Positions 32,405 to 43,694 of a stretch of 64,000 nt of DNA are shown in pieces. The stretch spans positions 785,001-849,000 of the forward strand of contig OX365939.1 in assembly GCA_947243795.1 (NCBI GenBank), in the 5' to 3' direction. Both the position numbers and the translations under genes were made by a program. The DNA is from Saccharomyces uvarum (lineage: Eukaryota > Ascomycota > Saccharomycetes > Saccharomycetales > Saccharomycetaceae). Every line of letters starts with the position of its first letter. Position 1 is the stretch's first letter. Under the pieces are notes generated by a model, which was not told the origin of the DNA, did not search any database, and saw nothing but the letters and a program-made list of their open reading frames with translations.

Positions 32405-32411
32405 AGAGTCA
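32405..32411 (-). promoter_or_regulatory. Bas1/Gcn4-type site (TGACTCT) in the ADE13 promoter
   Basis: The minus strand reads TGACTCT about 210 bases upstream of ADE13. TGACTC is the Bas1 core, and purine genes are controlled by Bas1/Pho2. A single copy is seen. Confidence 0.5.
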
Positions 32412-32619
32412 AACTTTAAACAAAGCAAGAAATGAAATAAAATAGAAGTTATTATATAGTAGAGAGACATCTATAGATTTATTATCGTTGTATTAATAGT
32501 AATAATATAAAACAGTTACACTTTTATTCGAGACCTTTCAATTTTCTTTCCCAAAGATCAAAGGCCAAGACAGCAAATTGCTCCAACAAAAGTAAGAATA
32601 TACCAAACAATCTAACACG

Positions 32620-34068
32620 ATGTCCGACTACGACAATTATGCTACTCCATTGTCTTCTAGATATGCTTCTAAAGAAATGTCAACAACTTTCTCTTTGAGA
32701 AACAGATTTTCTACATGGAGAAAACTGTGGCTAAACTTAGCCATTGCTGAGAAGGAATTGGGCCTAACCGTTGTCACTGATGAAGCCATTGAACAAATGC
32801 GTCAGCACATTAACATCACTGATGATGAGATTGCAGAAGCTTCTGCTCAAGAAGCTATTGTGAGACATGACGTTATGGCACATGTCCACACATTTGGTCA
32901 AACTTGTCCAGCTGCCGCAGGTATCATCCATTTAGGTGCTACTTCCTGTTTCGTTACAGACAATGCTGACTTGATTTTCCTCAGAGACGCTTACGACATT
33001 ATCATCCCAAAACTTGTTAATGTTATTAACAGATTGGCTAAGTTCGCTATGGAATACAAGGACTTGCCTGTTTTAGGTTGGACTCATTTCCAACCAGCAC
33101 AATTGACCACTTTGGGTAAAAGAACCACCCTATGGATACAAGAATTATTGTGGGATTTAAGAAATTTTGAAAGAGCTAGAAATGATATTGGATTACGTGG
33201 TGTTAAGGGTACTACCGGTACTCAAGCATCTTTCTTAGCGTTATTTCACGGTAACCATGATAAGGTTGAAGCCCTAGACGAAAAAGTCACTGAATTATTG
33301 GGATTCGACAAAGTTTATCCAGTCACTGGTCAAACTTACTCAAGAAAGATTGACATCGACGTCTTGGCTCCTTTATCTTCCTTTGCTGCTACCGCGCACA
33401 AAATGGCCACTGATATAAGATTATTGGCCAACTTGAAAGAAGTTGAAGAACCTTTCGAAAAATCACAAATTGGTTCCTCTGCTATGGCCTACAAGAGAAA
33501 CCCAATGCGTTGCGAGAGAGTTTGCTCTTTAGCTAGACATTTAGGTTCTTTATTCAATGATACAGTTCAAACTGCATCTGTTCAATGGTTTGAAAGAACT
33601 CTAGATGATTCTGCTATTAGAAGAATTTCTTTACCAAGTGCATTTTTAACCGCCGATATTCTATTATCCACTCTATTGAATATTTCTTCTGGTTTAGTCG
33701 TGTATCCAAAAGTTATTGAAAGAAGAATCAAAGGTGAACTACCTTTCATGGCTACTGAAAATATTATCATGGCCATGGTGGAAAAGAATGCTTCGAGACA
33801 AGAAGTACACGAGCGTATTAGAGTGCTTTCCCACCAAGCAGCAGCAGTTGTCAAGGAAGAAGGTGGTGAAAATGACTTGATTGAACGTGTGAAGAAAGAT
33901 AAATTTTTCCAACCAATCTGGGAAGAATTGGATTCTTTACTAGAACCATCTACTTTCGTTGGAAGAGCTCCACAACAAGTCGAAAAGTTTGTTCAAAAAG
34001 ATGTTACCAACGCCTTGAAACCTTTCCAAAAGTATCTAAACGATGAACAAGTTAAATTGAACGTTTAA
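32620..34068 (+). CDS. ADE13: Adenylosuccinate lyase
   Basis: Catalyses two fumarate-releasing steps: SAICAR to AICAR in IMP synthesis, and adenylosuccinate to AMP. 482 residues, as in S. cerevisiae. The fumarase/aspartase-superfamily signature [14 protein letters not shown] (near residue 285) carries the catalytic Ser loop. The conserved [10 protein letters not shown] (about 108-117) and GWTHFQPAQ (about 155-163) segments are present, the latter with the catalytic His. It is a cytosolic homotetramer. The start is the first ATG of the frame, and strong codon bias fits high expression. Confidence 0.98.
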   Translation: MSDYDNYATPLSSRYASKEMSTTFSLRNRFSTWRKLWLNLAIAEKELGLTVVTDEAIEQMRQHINITDDEIAEASAQEAIVRHDVMAHVHTFGQTCPAAAGIIHLGATSCFVTDNADLIFLRDAYDIIIPKLVNVINRLAKFAMEYKDLPVLGWTHFQPAQLTTLGKRTTLWIQELLWDLRNFERARNDIGLRGVKGTTGTQASFLALFHGNHDKVEALDEKVTELLGFDKVYPVTGQTYSRKIDIDVLAPLSSFAATAHKMATDIRLLANLKEVEEPFEKSQIGSSAMAYKRNPMRCERVCSLARHLGSLFNDTVQTASVQWFERTLDDSAIRRISLPSAFLTADILLSTLLNISSGLVVYPKVIERRIKGELPFMATENIIMAMVEKNASRQEVHERIRVLSHQAAAVVKEEGGENDLIERVKKDKFFQPIWEELDSLLEPSTFVGRAPQQVEKFVQKDVTNALKPFQKYLNDEQVKLNV

Positions 34069-34427
34069 GACTTTTGCACGTGCGAATAATGTCTATTATT
34101 CTTTTATAATTTAATAATGAAAAAAAAAATTCTTTACTTATGTACATTCAAATAAATTCGTGAATAGAAGGTAACTAACTTCCTTCTGATCTTTACCTTT
34201 TTTTTCTACTCATAAAAATTTCCTTTTTTTTTAATTTTAGTTTACTCATTTGGCATTGTTTATACTATTTGAAAAAAAAAAGGAAACTCTAAGTGCTGAG
34301 ATCTTTGAAAAGACCATCTTGAAAGAAATATATCCTTAAACGGAAAGTAAATAATACCTACAATTTGGAAAGCATACCTTGGATTGATGCCTTACTCTAT
34401 AGGAAATAATACTCACGTCCTACAAAT
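34069..34427. other. ADE13-VPS38 intergenic region
   Basis: 359 bases, A/T-rich with several poly-A and poly-T runs (34118-34128, 34198-34205, 34224-34232, 34273-34281). No gene or named site is seen. Confidence 0.6.
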
Positions 34428-35732
34428 ATGAAGTCGTATTTATTAAGTCGAAGACAAAGACACATTCGTGCGATTTGCTTTCATAACATTGGTCTCTTTA
34501 AAACCAATGGAAACACGAAGTCTATAACTGACCACGGTGATGGGTTTGTACCATGCTTCTTTATTTTAGAATCTATAAGGGGGGAACTGCTCTATATTAG
34601 TGAGGTGCAATCTGATTCTCTACAGAAACTTCATTTCCAAGAATTACCGAAACTGAATGGTGCATCTACTATGATTATATTGAAGTTAGTAGGGAAAGTC
34701 CCAAAGGAAATTTTGCGTAGCATTGTTTCGAATAAAAATACTACTATTGATGATAAATGGTGCATTTTGTGTACTTACACGATCGATCTCAACAAGCTGC
34801 AACCTATTAGTGAAGACGCAACTTTGATTACAAGTGTCAACACGCCAGTTCTTGAATTAGTAGATGGGTCCTACACATTACCTACTGAAAACGTTGAATT
34901 AATAAGGGAACCAACCAGCTTACATAAAAGGAATATAAGCGAAATCAAAATCAAACATTCACTGGCGTATAGTTCCTTACTGAAATTGAACAAATTACTA
35001 GAGTATTCTTCGCAAGTTCATGAAGAAATGAACGAACTTTCCACCAGAATAGAAGACAGCTTTCCATTACATAAAAACCAACATCAGTGGTACATAAAAA
35101 CCGTACAGAAATCCATTACGACACTACAAACTAAAATAAACAAAAAAAATATAGAAATGTCACAATTCGAGGATAATGACACCATACACCATTCCAAAAC
35201 AGAGATATCCTTGGTTTCACAAGATGAGTCTATAAACGATGATTACGGGAGTATATATTCCAGATTTGTGCAAATTAAAGATAGACTAGACCAACTCAAG
35301 ATCAAGAAACTATACCAGTTGATAGGAATTTTTCGTTCAACAGATTTATTCGATATAGGGAAAGGTTACATTCGCTTTGAAAGGTCTTCTAGTTTGGACA
35401 ACATTATTGAAAGTCTCAAATTAAAAACATTACATATAGAGAGTTTATTCAAAAAAGCTGAAGAGTCTTCAAAGCAAAGGGAGCATATGAACAGCCAATT
35501 GGGTTATTATCTTTTATTTCTCCATTTGACGGCAACTCAAATCTTTAAACTTCCTCTACCTTACAAGTTGATGTACTATGGCAGTACTTCCGTAATTGAG
35601 GGTCAGTATCCTCTTTACTTTACTGACTCAATGATCACAAAACATCAAACGAAACTGCTGAGAGCAATGCATTACTTCAATGCCGACATTTTACAAATTA
35701 AACAATTTTTGGAGAATTACTGTTCAACATAG
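34428..35732 (+). CDS. VPS38: PI3-kinase complex II subunit, UVRAG-like
   Basis: Joins Vps34, Vps15 and Vps30 in PI3-kinase complex II on endosomes, needed for CPY sorting. 434 residues (439 in S. cerevisiae), among the less conserved proteins here. The N-terminal half is C2-like beta-rich sequence ([20 protein letters not shown]). A helical coiled-coil region spans about residues 175-300 ([22 protein letters not shown] onward, then [20 protein letters not shown]). The C-terminal BARA2-like part includes [14 protein letters not shown]. The stop codon lies 35 bases inside the convergent DCR2 coding region. Confidence 0.93.
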   Translation: MKSYLLSRRQRHIRAICFHNIGLFKTNGNTKSITDHGDGFVPCFFILESIRGELLYISEVQSDSLQKLHFQELPKLNGASTMIILKLVGKVPKEILRSIVSNKNTTIDDKWCILCTYTIDLNKLQPISEDATLITSVNTPVLELVDGSYTLPTENVELIREPTSLHKRNISEIKIKHSLAYSSLLKLNKLLEYSSQVHEEMNELSTRIEDSFPLHKNQHQWYIKTVQKSITTLQTKINKKNIEMSQFEDNDTIHHSKTEISLVSQDESINDDYGSIYSRFVQIKDRLDQLKIKKLYQLIGIFRSTDLFDIGKGYIRFERSSSLDNIIESLKLKTLHIESLFKKAEESSKQREHMNSQLGYYLLFLHLTATQIFKLPLPYKLMYYGSTSVIEGQYPLYFTDSMITKHQTKLLRAMHYFNADILQIKQFLENYCST

Positions 35733-37443
35733 ACTGGTAATCGAAAAATTCTTTTGGGCTGCCATTTAGTCTTTTCCATGTATAAATATTTTTCTCACTT
35801 ATATTAATCTCATAAATACGGATACGTCTTTCTGTACCTCCATAGCCAGCATAACCGCCTTCCCCGCCTCCACCACCATAACATAACCACATTCGGCTTG
35901 GCGTAGAATCGTCTTGTAGGCAATAATCATTACAGTGATCATGTCCACAACTGACGACATCCACACCCAACTTTTCCAAAGTAGCCATCCCCTCAGAGTT
36001 ATATTTGGGCGCAGTGATGCCTTCTTTATAAGTTCCCACGAGGGCGTTTTTCTCCCCAGGGTGTGTGTTTGATTCAATATTCAAATATTCTGGTAATGGA
36101 ATGTGGAAAAAAGCCATTGAAAGCTCGGTTTTGAGTTCCAAAGTTTCATCATAGTATTTCTTCATATATTCCCATTGAGATGCTTTGATCCAATCATAAC
36201 CAGGATAAATCTTACCAACCGTAGAATATTTATGAGAATCCAAAAAATAAAGCGTACTCACCGGTACTTCTGTATCATTTTTTGAGAAAACCTGATGAAC
36301 GTAATTACCGACACCAAACGTGTTATCCTTTGTATCGTAAATACTAAATTGAAAGAGCGAATATGGCAGGGTTGAAGCTAATTCGGACAACTGCCAACGC
36401 GTTAAGCTCCCTTCGTCATCATGGTTGCCCCATACCATTGCCCATAGAATCCCTCGTGAAATCACGGGCGCGACCGCCTTTAGTAATGCAGTTTCAGAGT
36501 CTTGGATAGATCTGTCACCCATGATTTGATCACCAGTGAAAACGACCAACTGTGGTGCTTCGATGTCTAGAACTTGTTCGATGAAGGCCTCCGTCTTTGG
36601 ATCAGCTTTGCAAGTCTCATGTTTTGGGAATTCATCGACACATTCAGACTCTCCTACACCCAAGTGAAGGTCGGCTAATTGAACAATCTTAAATCTGCCT
36701 TCGTCCGTTTCCTGTAGTCGTTGGGCTTTAAAATTTGCAGGGTAAAAACCTACAAATCTATAAGTCAAATAAGCAGGTTCACTACTTGCATAATGTGTGA
36801 ACGAAACATCCTTCTGTAAACTCCAAGTTTCCCGTGGATCCACACAATCAGTGCCAAAGAGAATATTGATTTCGCTTATTATACTTCGCTTTTGCAGCAG
36901 TTCTATGCTAACGGGTTCAAATGTAACAGAAAAATCCTTAAATGACACAGATTTATCCTTACTACCACTAGATATTCCAGTGATAGCCTCTAAATTTAGC
37001 TTTTTCAAATCAGATCCGAGAGAGTCTAGGGAACCAAGGCCTAAAATATCGTAATAAAGGTATTCTGACCTCCCAAACCACTTCCGCCCAAATGAACCTC
37101 TTAAATCTTTATGTATTTTTCTTCTCTCAACCAATAAATGTTCGTTGTTCAGTTGTGGTCTTAGTTCATAAACACTGAAGCATCTTTCGTAAAAACGACC
37201 TATATGGAAACATTGCTCACTGCCAATATTTATAAGCAAACTATCGCTAGGAGAAAGACCTTCTAGACCATTATCCCGGAGCCATTCTTCGGCGTCTGCG
37301 TCTGAAATTTTTTTAAGAGATTCAGATGTCCTATAACTTTGTATTCTTGATGCTTGATTATGATCATAATAAAAAAATACGATTAAGCCAAAAATTGATA
37401 AATATACTAGGAATCTTTGATATAATTTCGGTAAACAAATCAT
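35698..37443 (-). CDS. DCR2: Metallophosphoesterase, dosage-dependent cell-cycle regulator
   Basis: Calcineurin-like phosphoesterase that promotes G1 progression and, in S. cerevisiae, counteracts Sic1 and the Ire1 unfolded protein response. 581 residues (578 in S. cerevisiae). An N-terminal anchor lies at about residues 8-25 ([19 protein letters not shown]). The metal-binding motifs occur in order: [26 protein letters not shown] and [11 protein letters not shown]. The start CAT is at 37441-37443. The last 11 codons and the stop overlap the 3' end of convergent VPS38. Despite its name it is unrelated to Dicer. Confidence 0.95.
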   Translation of the reverse strand: MICLPKLYQRFLVYLSIFGLIVFFYYDHNQASRIQSYRTSESLKKISDADAEEWLRDNGLEGLSPSDSLLINIGSEQCFHIGRFYERCFSVYELRPQLNNEHLLVERRKIHKDLRGSFGRKWFGRSEYLYYDILGLGSLDSLGSDLKKLNLEAITGISSGSKDKSVSFKDFSVTFEPVSIELLQKRSIISEINILFGTDCVDPRETWSLQKDVSFTHYASSEPAYLTYRFVGFYPANFKAQRLQETDEGRFKIVQLADLHLGVGESECVDEFPKHETCKADPKTEAFIEQVLDIEAPQLVVFTGDQIMGDRSIQDSETALLKAVAPVISRGILWAMVWGNHDDEGSLTRWQLSELASTLPYSLFQFSIYDTKDNTFGVGNYVHQVFSKNDTEVPVSTLYFLDSHKYSTVGKIYPGYDWIKASQWEYMKKYYDETLELKTELSMAFFHIPLPEYLNIESNTHPGEKNALVGTYKEGITAPKYNSEGMATLEKLGVDVVSCGHDHCNDYCLQDDSTPSRMWLCYGGGGGEGGYAGYGGTERRIRIYEINISEKNIYTWKRLNGSPKEFFDYQSMLNSNSPKIV

Positions 37444-37712
37444 GCTGGAATATAACTGGCAGACTTAGTCTCTGATGTCCATAGTTTGATACTTGTATCA
37501 GAGGCTTCACTGGCTCACGAGGCTTCCTTTTTGAAAAAGGCCAACACTAAAGTCAAGTGTAAAACTTAAAAATTTACTTAGAAATATAAACCCAAATATG
37601 TAAAAAAAAAAGAAACTCTTTCTGTTTACGTCCATATAAAATCGCCCATTTTGTCCTTTTAATGCTTACAGTAAAATGACATATAATCAGAGGCATCTAG
37701 CACAATGATACT

Positions 37713-38000
37713 TTAGTGCTCCTCTTGGTCATGCAAATGCTCATAATGTCTTTTAGAGACTTCTTCATCACTTAATCGAGGTCTGTGACCACCACTTCTT
37801 AATAGGCCGCCAGCATCTCCTGCAGAAGCCCTCGGATTGGGTTTTACGCAATGGGGCTTGCGTAGCTGTTCAGGGTTCATCAGCTTTGTTTTTCCTCCTC
37901 CCTTCAAAACAATCTTTGGATTATCGCCCAGCCTCTGCTCCAACTCAGTTGTATTTTTAGTATGACATTTATCACTATCACTTTTGTCACTAGCTGCCAT
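37713..38000 (-). CDS. Small hydrophilic protein of unknown function (YLR361C-A)
   Basis: 95 residues on the minus strand, syntenic with S. cerevisiae YLR361C-A (98). It has no membrane segment or signal and no domain I can name. The middle is conserved and basic (NPKIVLKGGGKTKLMNPEQLRKPHC), followed by a Gly-rich piece (GDAGGLLRSGGHRPRLS) and an acidic, His-containing tail. It lies in the short interval between DCR2 and divergent STE11. Conservation of frame and position across species supports a real gene. Confidence 0.8.
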   Translation of the reverse strand: MAASDKSDSDKCHTKNTTELEQRLGDNPKIVLKGGGKTKLMNPEQLRKPHCVKPNPRASAGDAGGLLRSGGHRPRLSDEEVSKRHYEHLHDQEEH

Positions 38001-38178
38001 CCTTCGTTTGTGCTATTGCTTTTACTTTGCTCTTTGTAAGCCAACCAGTATTAGGAGTTCTTTTAAGGTGCGAGGTATTTTGTCGCGATGGCTTTGATCA
38101 GCTAAAAATGATATATTTATTTATATACTTTGAGAGAGAGAAATAAGCTAAAATAGAACTGGTGTGATAAAACCAGCA

Positions 38179-40389
38179 ATGAGTGAAGGGTACCTTATGC
38201 CGGTACAAAGTACAGGAGGCACTGATCTAGCAGTTAACGATGAAACGGCTAAGGATCTACCTTTTGTAGAGTCATTTTTGGTAGAAATTGGTTGTGAGAA
38301 ATACTTGAATAAATTTATCCAATGTAGTGTTGTCACAGAAGAAGAAATTAAGTATTTGGACAAGGATATCCTCACCGCTCTGGGGGTCAACAAATTAGGG
38401 GATAGGCTCAGGATACTAACAAAGGCTAAATCATTTCAGAGAAGCAAACGCATTGAACAAGTAAAAGAATTGAAAAACCTTATGGAAAAGGTAAGCTCCC
38501 TATCTACTTCCACATTAACTATAAACTCGGACTTGGCTCCAGAAAAACATTGTGTTATATTCATTTTAAACGATGGTTCTGCTAAAAAAGTTAATGTGAA
38601 CGGTTGTTTTAATGCAGACTCTATAAAGAAGAGGTTAATCAGAAGATTGCCGCACGAATTATTAGCCACGAATTCTAATGGAGAACTCACTAAACTGGTT
38701 CAGGATTACGATGTATTTGTGCTAGATTATGCCAAGAACGTGCTGCATCTGCTGTACGACGTAGAATTAGTAACCATTTGTCATGCTAATGATCGGGTTG
38801 AGAAAAATAGACTAATCTTCGTTTCTAAAGATCAGACTCCAAGCGACAAGGCCATATCCACATCCAAGAAATTATATCTGAGAACATTGAGTGCACTGAA
38901 TCAAGTAGGGTCATTTTCGTCGAACTTGCTGTCTCAAAACAGGGCAATTTCTAATAACAATTCAGAAGGAAAACTCAAGATTGACAATACTGAAAAAGAC
39001 AGAATTAGACAGGTTTTTAATCAAAGACCTCCCAGCGAGTTAATCTCAACCAACTTGGCGGGATACTTCCCTCATACAGATATGAAGCGTTTGCAAAAAA
39101 CGATGAGAGAATCGTTTCGTCATTCAGCTATGCTAAGCATCAACCAAAGCAGACCTTTGAGCGCGGAATCAAATAATGTTGGGGATATCTTGTTAAAGCA
39201 CTCGAATGCCGTGGATATGGCACTATTGCAGGGTTTAGACCAAACAAGAATAAATAATAAGCTCGATACAACAAAAATTCCCAAGCTTACACACAAAGGT
39301 GCTGATAATAAAGATGTCATATCTGATCAATTAGAACTGCTAAGTGTTGAATCTGACAGAGAAGAAGATTATGATTTCCTTGGAGAAGACAGCGAAATCG
39401 TTTCGTTACCAACAAAAATTGCTACACCTAAGAACTGGTTGAAGGGTGCTTGCATTGGGTCAGGCAGTTTTGGGAGTGTTTATTTGGGTATGAATGCTCA
39501 CACAGGTGAACTAATGGCAGTGAAACAAGTGGAGATTAAAAACAACAACATGGGTGTAACCACAGATAAAAACAACAACAACAACAACAAGCAAACTAAG
39601 ACGGATGATGATAATATTCAGGAGGATCCACATCAATCACGGTCACAAAATCATCAGCAAGAGAAATCTGAGGATGCCGGTGCAGTAAATCATCCAAAAA
39701 CCAATCAAAATATTCATAAAAAGATGGTGGATGCTTTGCAGCATGAAATGAATTTGTTAAAGGAACTGCATCATGAAAACATCGTGACCTATTACGGTGC
39801 TTCTCAGGAAGGCGGAAATTTGAATATTTTTCTTGAATACGTTCCTGGAGGTTCGGTTTCTTCCATGTTGAACAACTATGGCCCATTTGAAGAATCATTA
39901 ATCACTAATTTCACGAGACAAATACTAATCGGGGTTGCATATTTACATAAAAAAAACATTATTCACCGAGATATTAAAGGTGCAAATATTTTGATTGATA
40001 TCAAAGGTTGTGTGAAGATCACTGACTTTGGTATTTCCAAAAAATTGTCACCTTTGAATAAGAAGCAGAACAAAAGGGCTTCTTTGCAGGGCTCAGTTTT
40101 TTGGATGTCACCAGAAGTCGTCAAACAATCCGCCACTACTGCTAAAGCAGATATCTGGTCCACTGGGTGTGTTGTTATTGAAATGTTTACTGGCAAGCAT
40201 CCATTCCCAGATTTTTCACAAATGCAGGCTATATTTAAAATTGGCACTAACACAACGCCTGAAATACCCTCTTGGGCTACGCAAGAAGGAAAAAATTTCC
40301 TGAGAAAAGCGTTTGAACTGGATTACCAATACAGACCGACGGCTCTTGAACTACTACAACATCCGTGGCTGGATGCCCATATAATTTGA
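38179..40389 (+). CDS. STE11: MAP kinase kinase kinase of mating, filamentation and HOG pathways
   Basis: MEKK that phosphorylates Ste7 or Pbs2. I use the first ATG at 38179, giving 736 residues; the frame extends upstream only to GTG. An ATG at 38197 ([11 protein letters not shown]) aligns about as well with the S. cerevisiae start. A SAM domain lies at about residues 30-95 (Ste50 binding), a Ras-binding-like regulatory region at about 120-215, and the kinase at about 425-736, with [14 protein letters not shown]-type Lys in [18 protein letters not shown] and DFG. Between the ATP-site lysine strand and the C-helix is an Asn/Gln/Asp-rich insert of about 60 residues. It appears longer than in S. 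cerevisiae (717 residues total). Confidence 0.96.
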   Translation: MSEGYLMPVQSTGGTDLAVNDETAKDLPFVESFLVEIGCEKYLNKFIQCSVVTEEEIKYLDKDILTALGVNKLGDRLRILTKAKSFQRSKRIEQVKELKNLMEKVSSLSTSTLTINSDLAPEKHCVIFILNDGSAKKVNVNGCFNADSIKKRLIRRLPHELLATNSNGELTKLVQDYDVFVLDYAKNVLHLLYDVELVTICHANDRVEKNRLIFVSKDQTPSDKAISTSKKLYLRTLSALNQVGSFSSNLLSQNRAISNNNSEGKLKIDNTEKDRIRQVFNQRPPSELISTNLAGYFPHTDMKRLQKTMRESFRHSAMLSINQSRPLSAESNNVGDILLKHSNAVDMALLQGLDQTRINNKLDTTKIPKLTHKGADNKDVISDQLELLSVESDREEDYDFLGEDSEIVSLPTKIATPKNWLKGACIGSGSFGSVYLGMNAHTGELMAVKQVEIKNNNMGVTTDKNNNNNNKQTKTDDDNIQEDPHQSRSQNHQQEKSEDAGAVNHPKTNQNIHKKMVDALQHEMNLLKELHHENIVTYYGASQEGGNLNIFLEYVPGGSVSSMLNNYGPFEESLITNFTRQILIGVAYLHKKNIIHRDIKGANILIDIKGCVKITDFGISKKLSPLNKKQNKRASLQGSVFWMSPEVVKQSATTAKADIWSTGCVVIEMFTGKHPFPDFSQMQAIFKIGTNTTPEIPSWATQEGKNFLRKAFELDYQYRPTALELLQHPWLDAHII

Positions 40390-40864
40390 TGAAAAGCTTT
40401 ATTTGTTTTCACTTCTTTTTTGTCACCAGGATGCTCTATTAGAACCTTCATTTAAAAAAATTAATCTATAGATTCAATTTAGTTACGTTCATTTAAAGAT
40501 ATCCGCTATTTATTCTTTCTTTTTATATATGCTGGCTAAGCGCTAGTAGAAGATAATTATGAAAAAATCAGAGTAACCACCGTATTCGGTGTTCGTACTC
40601 TAGAAAACAGAATTAAGCAAAAAGCTTCTAGTGAAAGAAGTACTATTGTGCCAATAAAAAAAGCAGAAAGATAACAGAAGCTTTTCACACGGTCTCATAT
40701 GAAACTATTGATATCTTTCCAGCCGCCTGTTTCGAAAAAAAAAAGAGGTTGCTGGAGCTGAAAGAAGGGAAAGACTGCATGACGCTTCATTTATAAGAAT
40801 GATTTTCTATCCATTTCAGTTGTGAATTTATCAGAGTGATATTGGAAGTAATGGAAATGCTTGA
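40390..40864. other. STE11-NMD4 convergent intergenic region
   Basis: 475 bases between convergent gene ends, longer than most convergent gaps in yeast. It holds 3' UTR-type A/T-rich sequence. I looked for a tRNA or snoRNA around 40520-40700 and could not support one. Confidence 0.5.
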
Positions 40865-41521
40865 TCATGGAGACCACAATTCACCTGTACCTCTCGAAGC
40901 ATATACCGTCTTATCAAAATTAGTTTTGATGGTTTCCCTGCCGTTTTCGCTTTCTTCCTTAGTGCCATTTTTGAGCATCATATTATTAAATCTTTCACTT
41001 TCTCTAAATGATTTGTCGTTCATGTCTTTAGATAAGATCGAATCCACATCAACAATTGAACAAGAGGGAATGTTGCATTGCACGGCCATATCACGAATTT
41101 GAGGATCTTCGCTTATTAGAAACCAATGCAACCCCTCATTTCCCTCTAAATAGCATTTATAGATGCAACTCTTCAGTAAATTCTTCAATCTTTTAGGCAG
41201 CTTCGCAATGTTTACCTTGCCAGCATTGTTGTTATGTTCCATAACATCAGACCATAATATAATATCTAAAACTTCAGGAAACTCAATGAAAACTTTCAAA
41301 TTAGTAAAGCTAGGATCGTCTAACCTGTCAATGAACTTCAAGGATTCGCGAGCCGCAAAACTCTTACGTCTCTGTTGAAGAAAATCCAATTCATTTAATG
41401 TGAAAGTCGGAATATAGAAATTTAAAGTTACCGTCTCCGTACAGTCAGAACACCACCTTTTAATGTTACCTAAACCCTTTTCAAAAGCCGAAGCATCTAT
41501 AATGAAATTATACTGTGTCAT
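40865..41521 (-). CDS. NMD4: PIN-domain protein associated with nonsense-mediated decay
   Basis: Upf1-associated factor with a PIN (RNase-like) fold, related to the SMG6 PIN domain. 218 residues from the ATG at 41521 (MTQYNFIIDASAFEKGLG); one TTG codon further upstream is in frame but is not the start. The first strand has FIIDASAF with the Asp expected in PIN domains. A second acidic cluster is near SIVDVDSIL. The lengths agree with S. cerevisiae Nmd4. The C-terminus ends in YASRGTGELWSP. Whether it has nuclease activity is unclear; several PIN acidic positions are not obvious. Confidence 0.92.
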   Translation of the reverse strand: MTQYNFIIDASAFEKGLGNIKRWCSDCTETVTLNFYIPTFTLNELDFLQQRRKSFAARESLKFIDRLDDPSFTNLKVFIEFPEVLDIILWSDVMEHNNNAGKVNIAKLPKRLKNLLKSCIYKCYLEGNEGLHWFLISEDPQIRDMAVQCNIPSCSIVDVDSILSKDMNDKSFRESERFNNMMLKNGTKEESENGRETIKTNFDKTVYASRGTGELWSP

Positions 41522-41843
41522 CAATCAACCTGCTTGTTTGAGAAAACAAAATAGAGAAAAGAAGCAGGTACTGGTTTCTCAATGAAAAGTTGAACTCAGC
41601 GATGAAACGGTGTTCTTCTGTAAGGCCCTAATGCCAACTTTTAGCATTACAGTTCTCTCTGAAGGCTATTTCTGATTCAGTTCTAAGGAATTGATAAAAT
41701 ACATCACTTTAGACGAAGGTATCGAATTTTCAAGGTTTAAGTGAAAATAGTAGCAGGCATCAGAATCAACGATGAGGTAGAGACTTGTCATCTGCATGAA
41801 CTGTACAGATAGTAATTATCCGTAACATTCACGACCCACAAAG
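41522..41843. other. Divergent NMD4-YLR363W-A promoter region
   Basis: 322 bases. GCGATGAA (41599-41606) and CGATGAG (41770-41776) resemble PAC boxes, listed separately. No gene is seen. Confidence 0.5.
41770..41776 (+). promoter_or_regulatory. PAC-like box upstream of YLR363W-A
   Basis: CGATGAG is the core of the PAC motif (GCGATGAG) that marks ribosome-biogenesis genes. It lies 74 bases upstream of YLR363W-A; a weaker copy is at 41599. The link to ribosome biogenesis is inference. Confidence 0.4.
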
Positions 41844-42101
41844 ATGCCCCAAAAGCCACTTAAAGTCACCAAGAAAGTCAAGGACCCACGTAGGGTTACA
41901 AAGAAGCAGAAAAATTTAAGGAAAGCTGCTCCATTGCAATTAAAATCTAAAAAGAAATCTCTACAATATATGAAGAAATTAAGAAAGAGCTCCTCTCTTA
42001 CGGAAACGACCGAAAGATTGGTTGCAAGTAAAGTTGGCCACTTGGAGCTGTTAAGGGGTACTAGAAAACAACTTGAAAAGAGCAAAAAAGCCTCCAAATG
42101 A
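41844..42101 (+). CDS. Small basic nuclear protein (YLR363W-A)
   Basis: 85 residues, syntenic with S. cerevisiae YLR363W-A, whose GFP fusion is nuclear. It is extremely basic, with several Lys/Arg clusters (KVTKKVKDPRRVTKKQKNLR, KSKKKSLQYMKKLRK). It may belong to the UPF0390/DUF2462 family of small nucleolar-type proteins; I am only moderately sure. PAC-like boxes upstream would fit a ribosome-biogenesis role. The ATG at 41844 is the first of the frame. Confidence 0.8.
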   Translation: MPQKPLKVTKKVKDPRRVTKKQKNLRKAAPLQLKSKKKSLQYMKKLRKSSSLTETTERLVASKVGHLELLRGTRKQLEKSKKASK

Positions 42102-42455
42102 TTAGAAAATTTTTTGTATTCGCCTGTTTTGTAAGGCATTCTTTTTGATCAGGGACTAGCTGAGGACCATCTCGCCGTTTTTTTCTAGGTAGTCCAGTTT
42201 AGTTCTAGTGTTTTGTATATTAGCTTTGTAACTTTTAAGTAATGTAATATGTTGCTTTTTTGTTTCCCGCGAGAAATTTGGCTAAGTGATGAATCAAAAG
42301 TCATGAAGCCACAGTTTGTAAAAACTTTACGTATATATTTGCTGCCAAGATTAGCGTAAGAACTAAGAGGGTCGATATTTCCGAATCAACCAAAAGGAAA
42401 GAAATAATATAATCGTTATTGCATATACATATAAAAACTAGCACTACATCAAATA
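42102..42455. other. YLR363W-A-GRX8 intergenic region
   Basis: 354 bases of A/T-rich tandem intergenic sequence (3' UTR and GRX8 promoter). No named site or gene is seen. Confidence 0.6.
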
Positions 42456-42785
42456 ATGTCCACTTTTGTTGCTAAGGCTGAAGAGATGATCAAATCTCAC
42501 CAATATTTCCAATTATCTGCAAGCTGGTGTCCTGACTGCGTATATGCTAACTCAGTTTGGGATAAGTTCAATGTAAAGAACAAAGTATTCGTTTTTGACA
42601 TTGGTTCTCTGCCAAGAACCGAACAAGAAAAATGGAGGGTTGCATTTCAAAAAGTTGTTGGTAGTAGAAACTTACCAACCGTTGTTGTCAATGGGAAGTT
42701 TTGGGCAACCGAGAGTCAATTGCACAGATTTGAAAACAAAGGTACACTAAAGGAAGAGTTGACTAAAATTGGGCTTTTGCCTTGA
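42456..42785 (+). CDS. GRX8: Glutaredoxin 8
   Basis: Cytosolic dithiol glutaredoxin of low activity. 109 residues, as in S. cerevisiae. The thioredoxin fold shows the active site WCPDC (Cys25 and Cys28), the cis-Pro segment LPTVVVNG (about residues 74-81) and the C-terminal helices. The Trp before the CPDC motif and the Asp within it are unusual against the CPYC of Grx1/2, as is known for Grx8. It borders the tandem transporter duplication, whose first unit begins 41 bases after the stop codon. Confidence 0.95.
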   Translation: MSTFVAKAEEMIKSHQYFQLSASWCPDCVYANSVWDKFNVKNKVFVFDIGSLPRTEQEKWRVAFQKVVGSRNLPTVVVNGKFWATESQLHRFENKGTLKEELTKIGLLP

Positions 42786-42946
42786 AGAGCTTTAGTTTTT
42801 TTACATCAATATATACAATCTATGTGTAAACCATGGAGGAATAAATGAATGGTCTCTTTTACCGAAAATGCTCAAGAACTTTATAAATATCCTTCTTCCT
42901 CACTTTAAATAGTAATAGCCATCTGTGTGCAATGGCATTTCTTTTC

Positions 42947-43249
42947 TCACAAATCCAAGGAGTTCTTCGCCTTTACTACTGCCACATAAGATGACACCTT
43001 TTCTTGAGCGTGCTTCTTTTCATCCCTCTTGGAAAAAAACAAAAAACAAATGTCGGTAAACCATAAATGACACCAAATAGCCAATTTGCTGTGTAATCGG
43101 TCTTGAAAGAAGGCGGCTGAACAGTAGGCCATGCCCAAATGGGGATTCAAGCGTAAGTAGAATGAGAAAATGAATACATGGCGATTCACATAACGGCTTT
43201 CACTTGAGGATCTAATCTGAAGAAGTCGTTTATAAACGACCATGGACAT
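42947..43249 (-). pseudogene. Degenerate reading-frame relic upstream of transporter copy 1
   Basis: The minus strand keeps an open run of about 100 codons starting MSMVVYKRLLQIRSSSESRY, matching the relic in unit 2 with frame changes between the copies. In unit 1 the frame homologous to the unit 2 relic reads SFKTDYTANWLFGVIYGLPT and then stops. The pattern (Pro-x-Phe-Lys-x-x-Tyr-Thr-Ala followed by a hydrophobic span and a basic tail) vaguely recalls the last membrane segment of Dal5-family (allantoate/ACS) permeases. That assignment is a guess. It looks like a decayed C-terminal gene fragment duplicated with the transporter. Confidence 0.3.
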
Positions 43250-43694
43250 GGTGATGTTGCAACACTTACGCGGGTGATAAATGCATATGAAATCTCAAGA
43301 GAGCCAATGGGCAACACATACACGAGATGTATCCATCGCCGTTAGGACACTTGGCTGCAAATTGCGTTTTCCTGCAGGTTGCATTATTGGTTTATATGGA
43401 AGGCGGGGGGATTCATTCATCGAGGTTGCTAATCAGCTAATAAAGCTTATTTAGGTTGTCAGCTGGAGAAAGGAAGAAAAGAAAAAAAGCAAAAATCTGC
43501 GAACGCTATTGTATTGCAGTTTCTTCTTCTCAGCTTAATATATATGTGCAGGCTATAATCTCTGAAGGCATTGAGGACAGGACATATTCCTCTCTTTTCC
43601 CCTTTCCCTTTTCCAGATTTGACGTTTGTTCCTTTATAGATAGAACATCCAAAAAAAAGGACTTTAGACCAATTACATACAACACACATCTGTC

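Noticed and set aside
35698-37443. DCR2 as a Dicer-like RNAi gene
   Set aside because: The sequence is a calcineurin-like metallophosphoesterase; the name refers to a cell-cycle regulator, and no RNase III domain is present.
40520-40700. Possible structured RNA in the long STE11-NMD4 convergent gap
   Set aside because: I found no tRNA boxes, no H/ACA or C/D boxes and no convincing stem.
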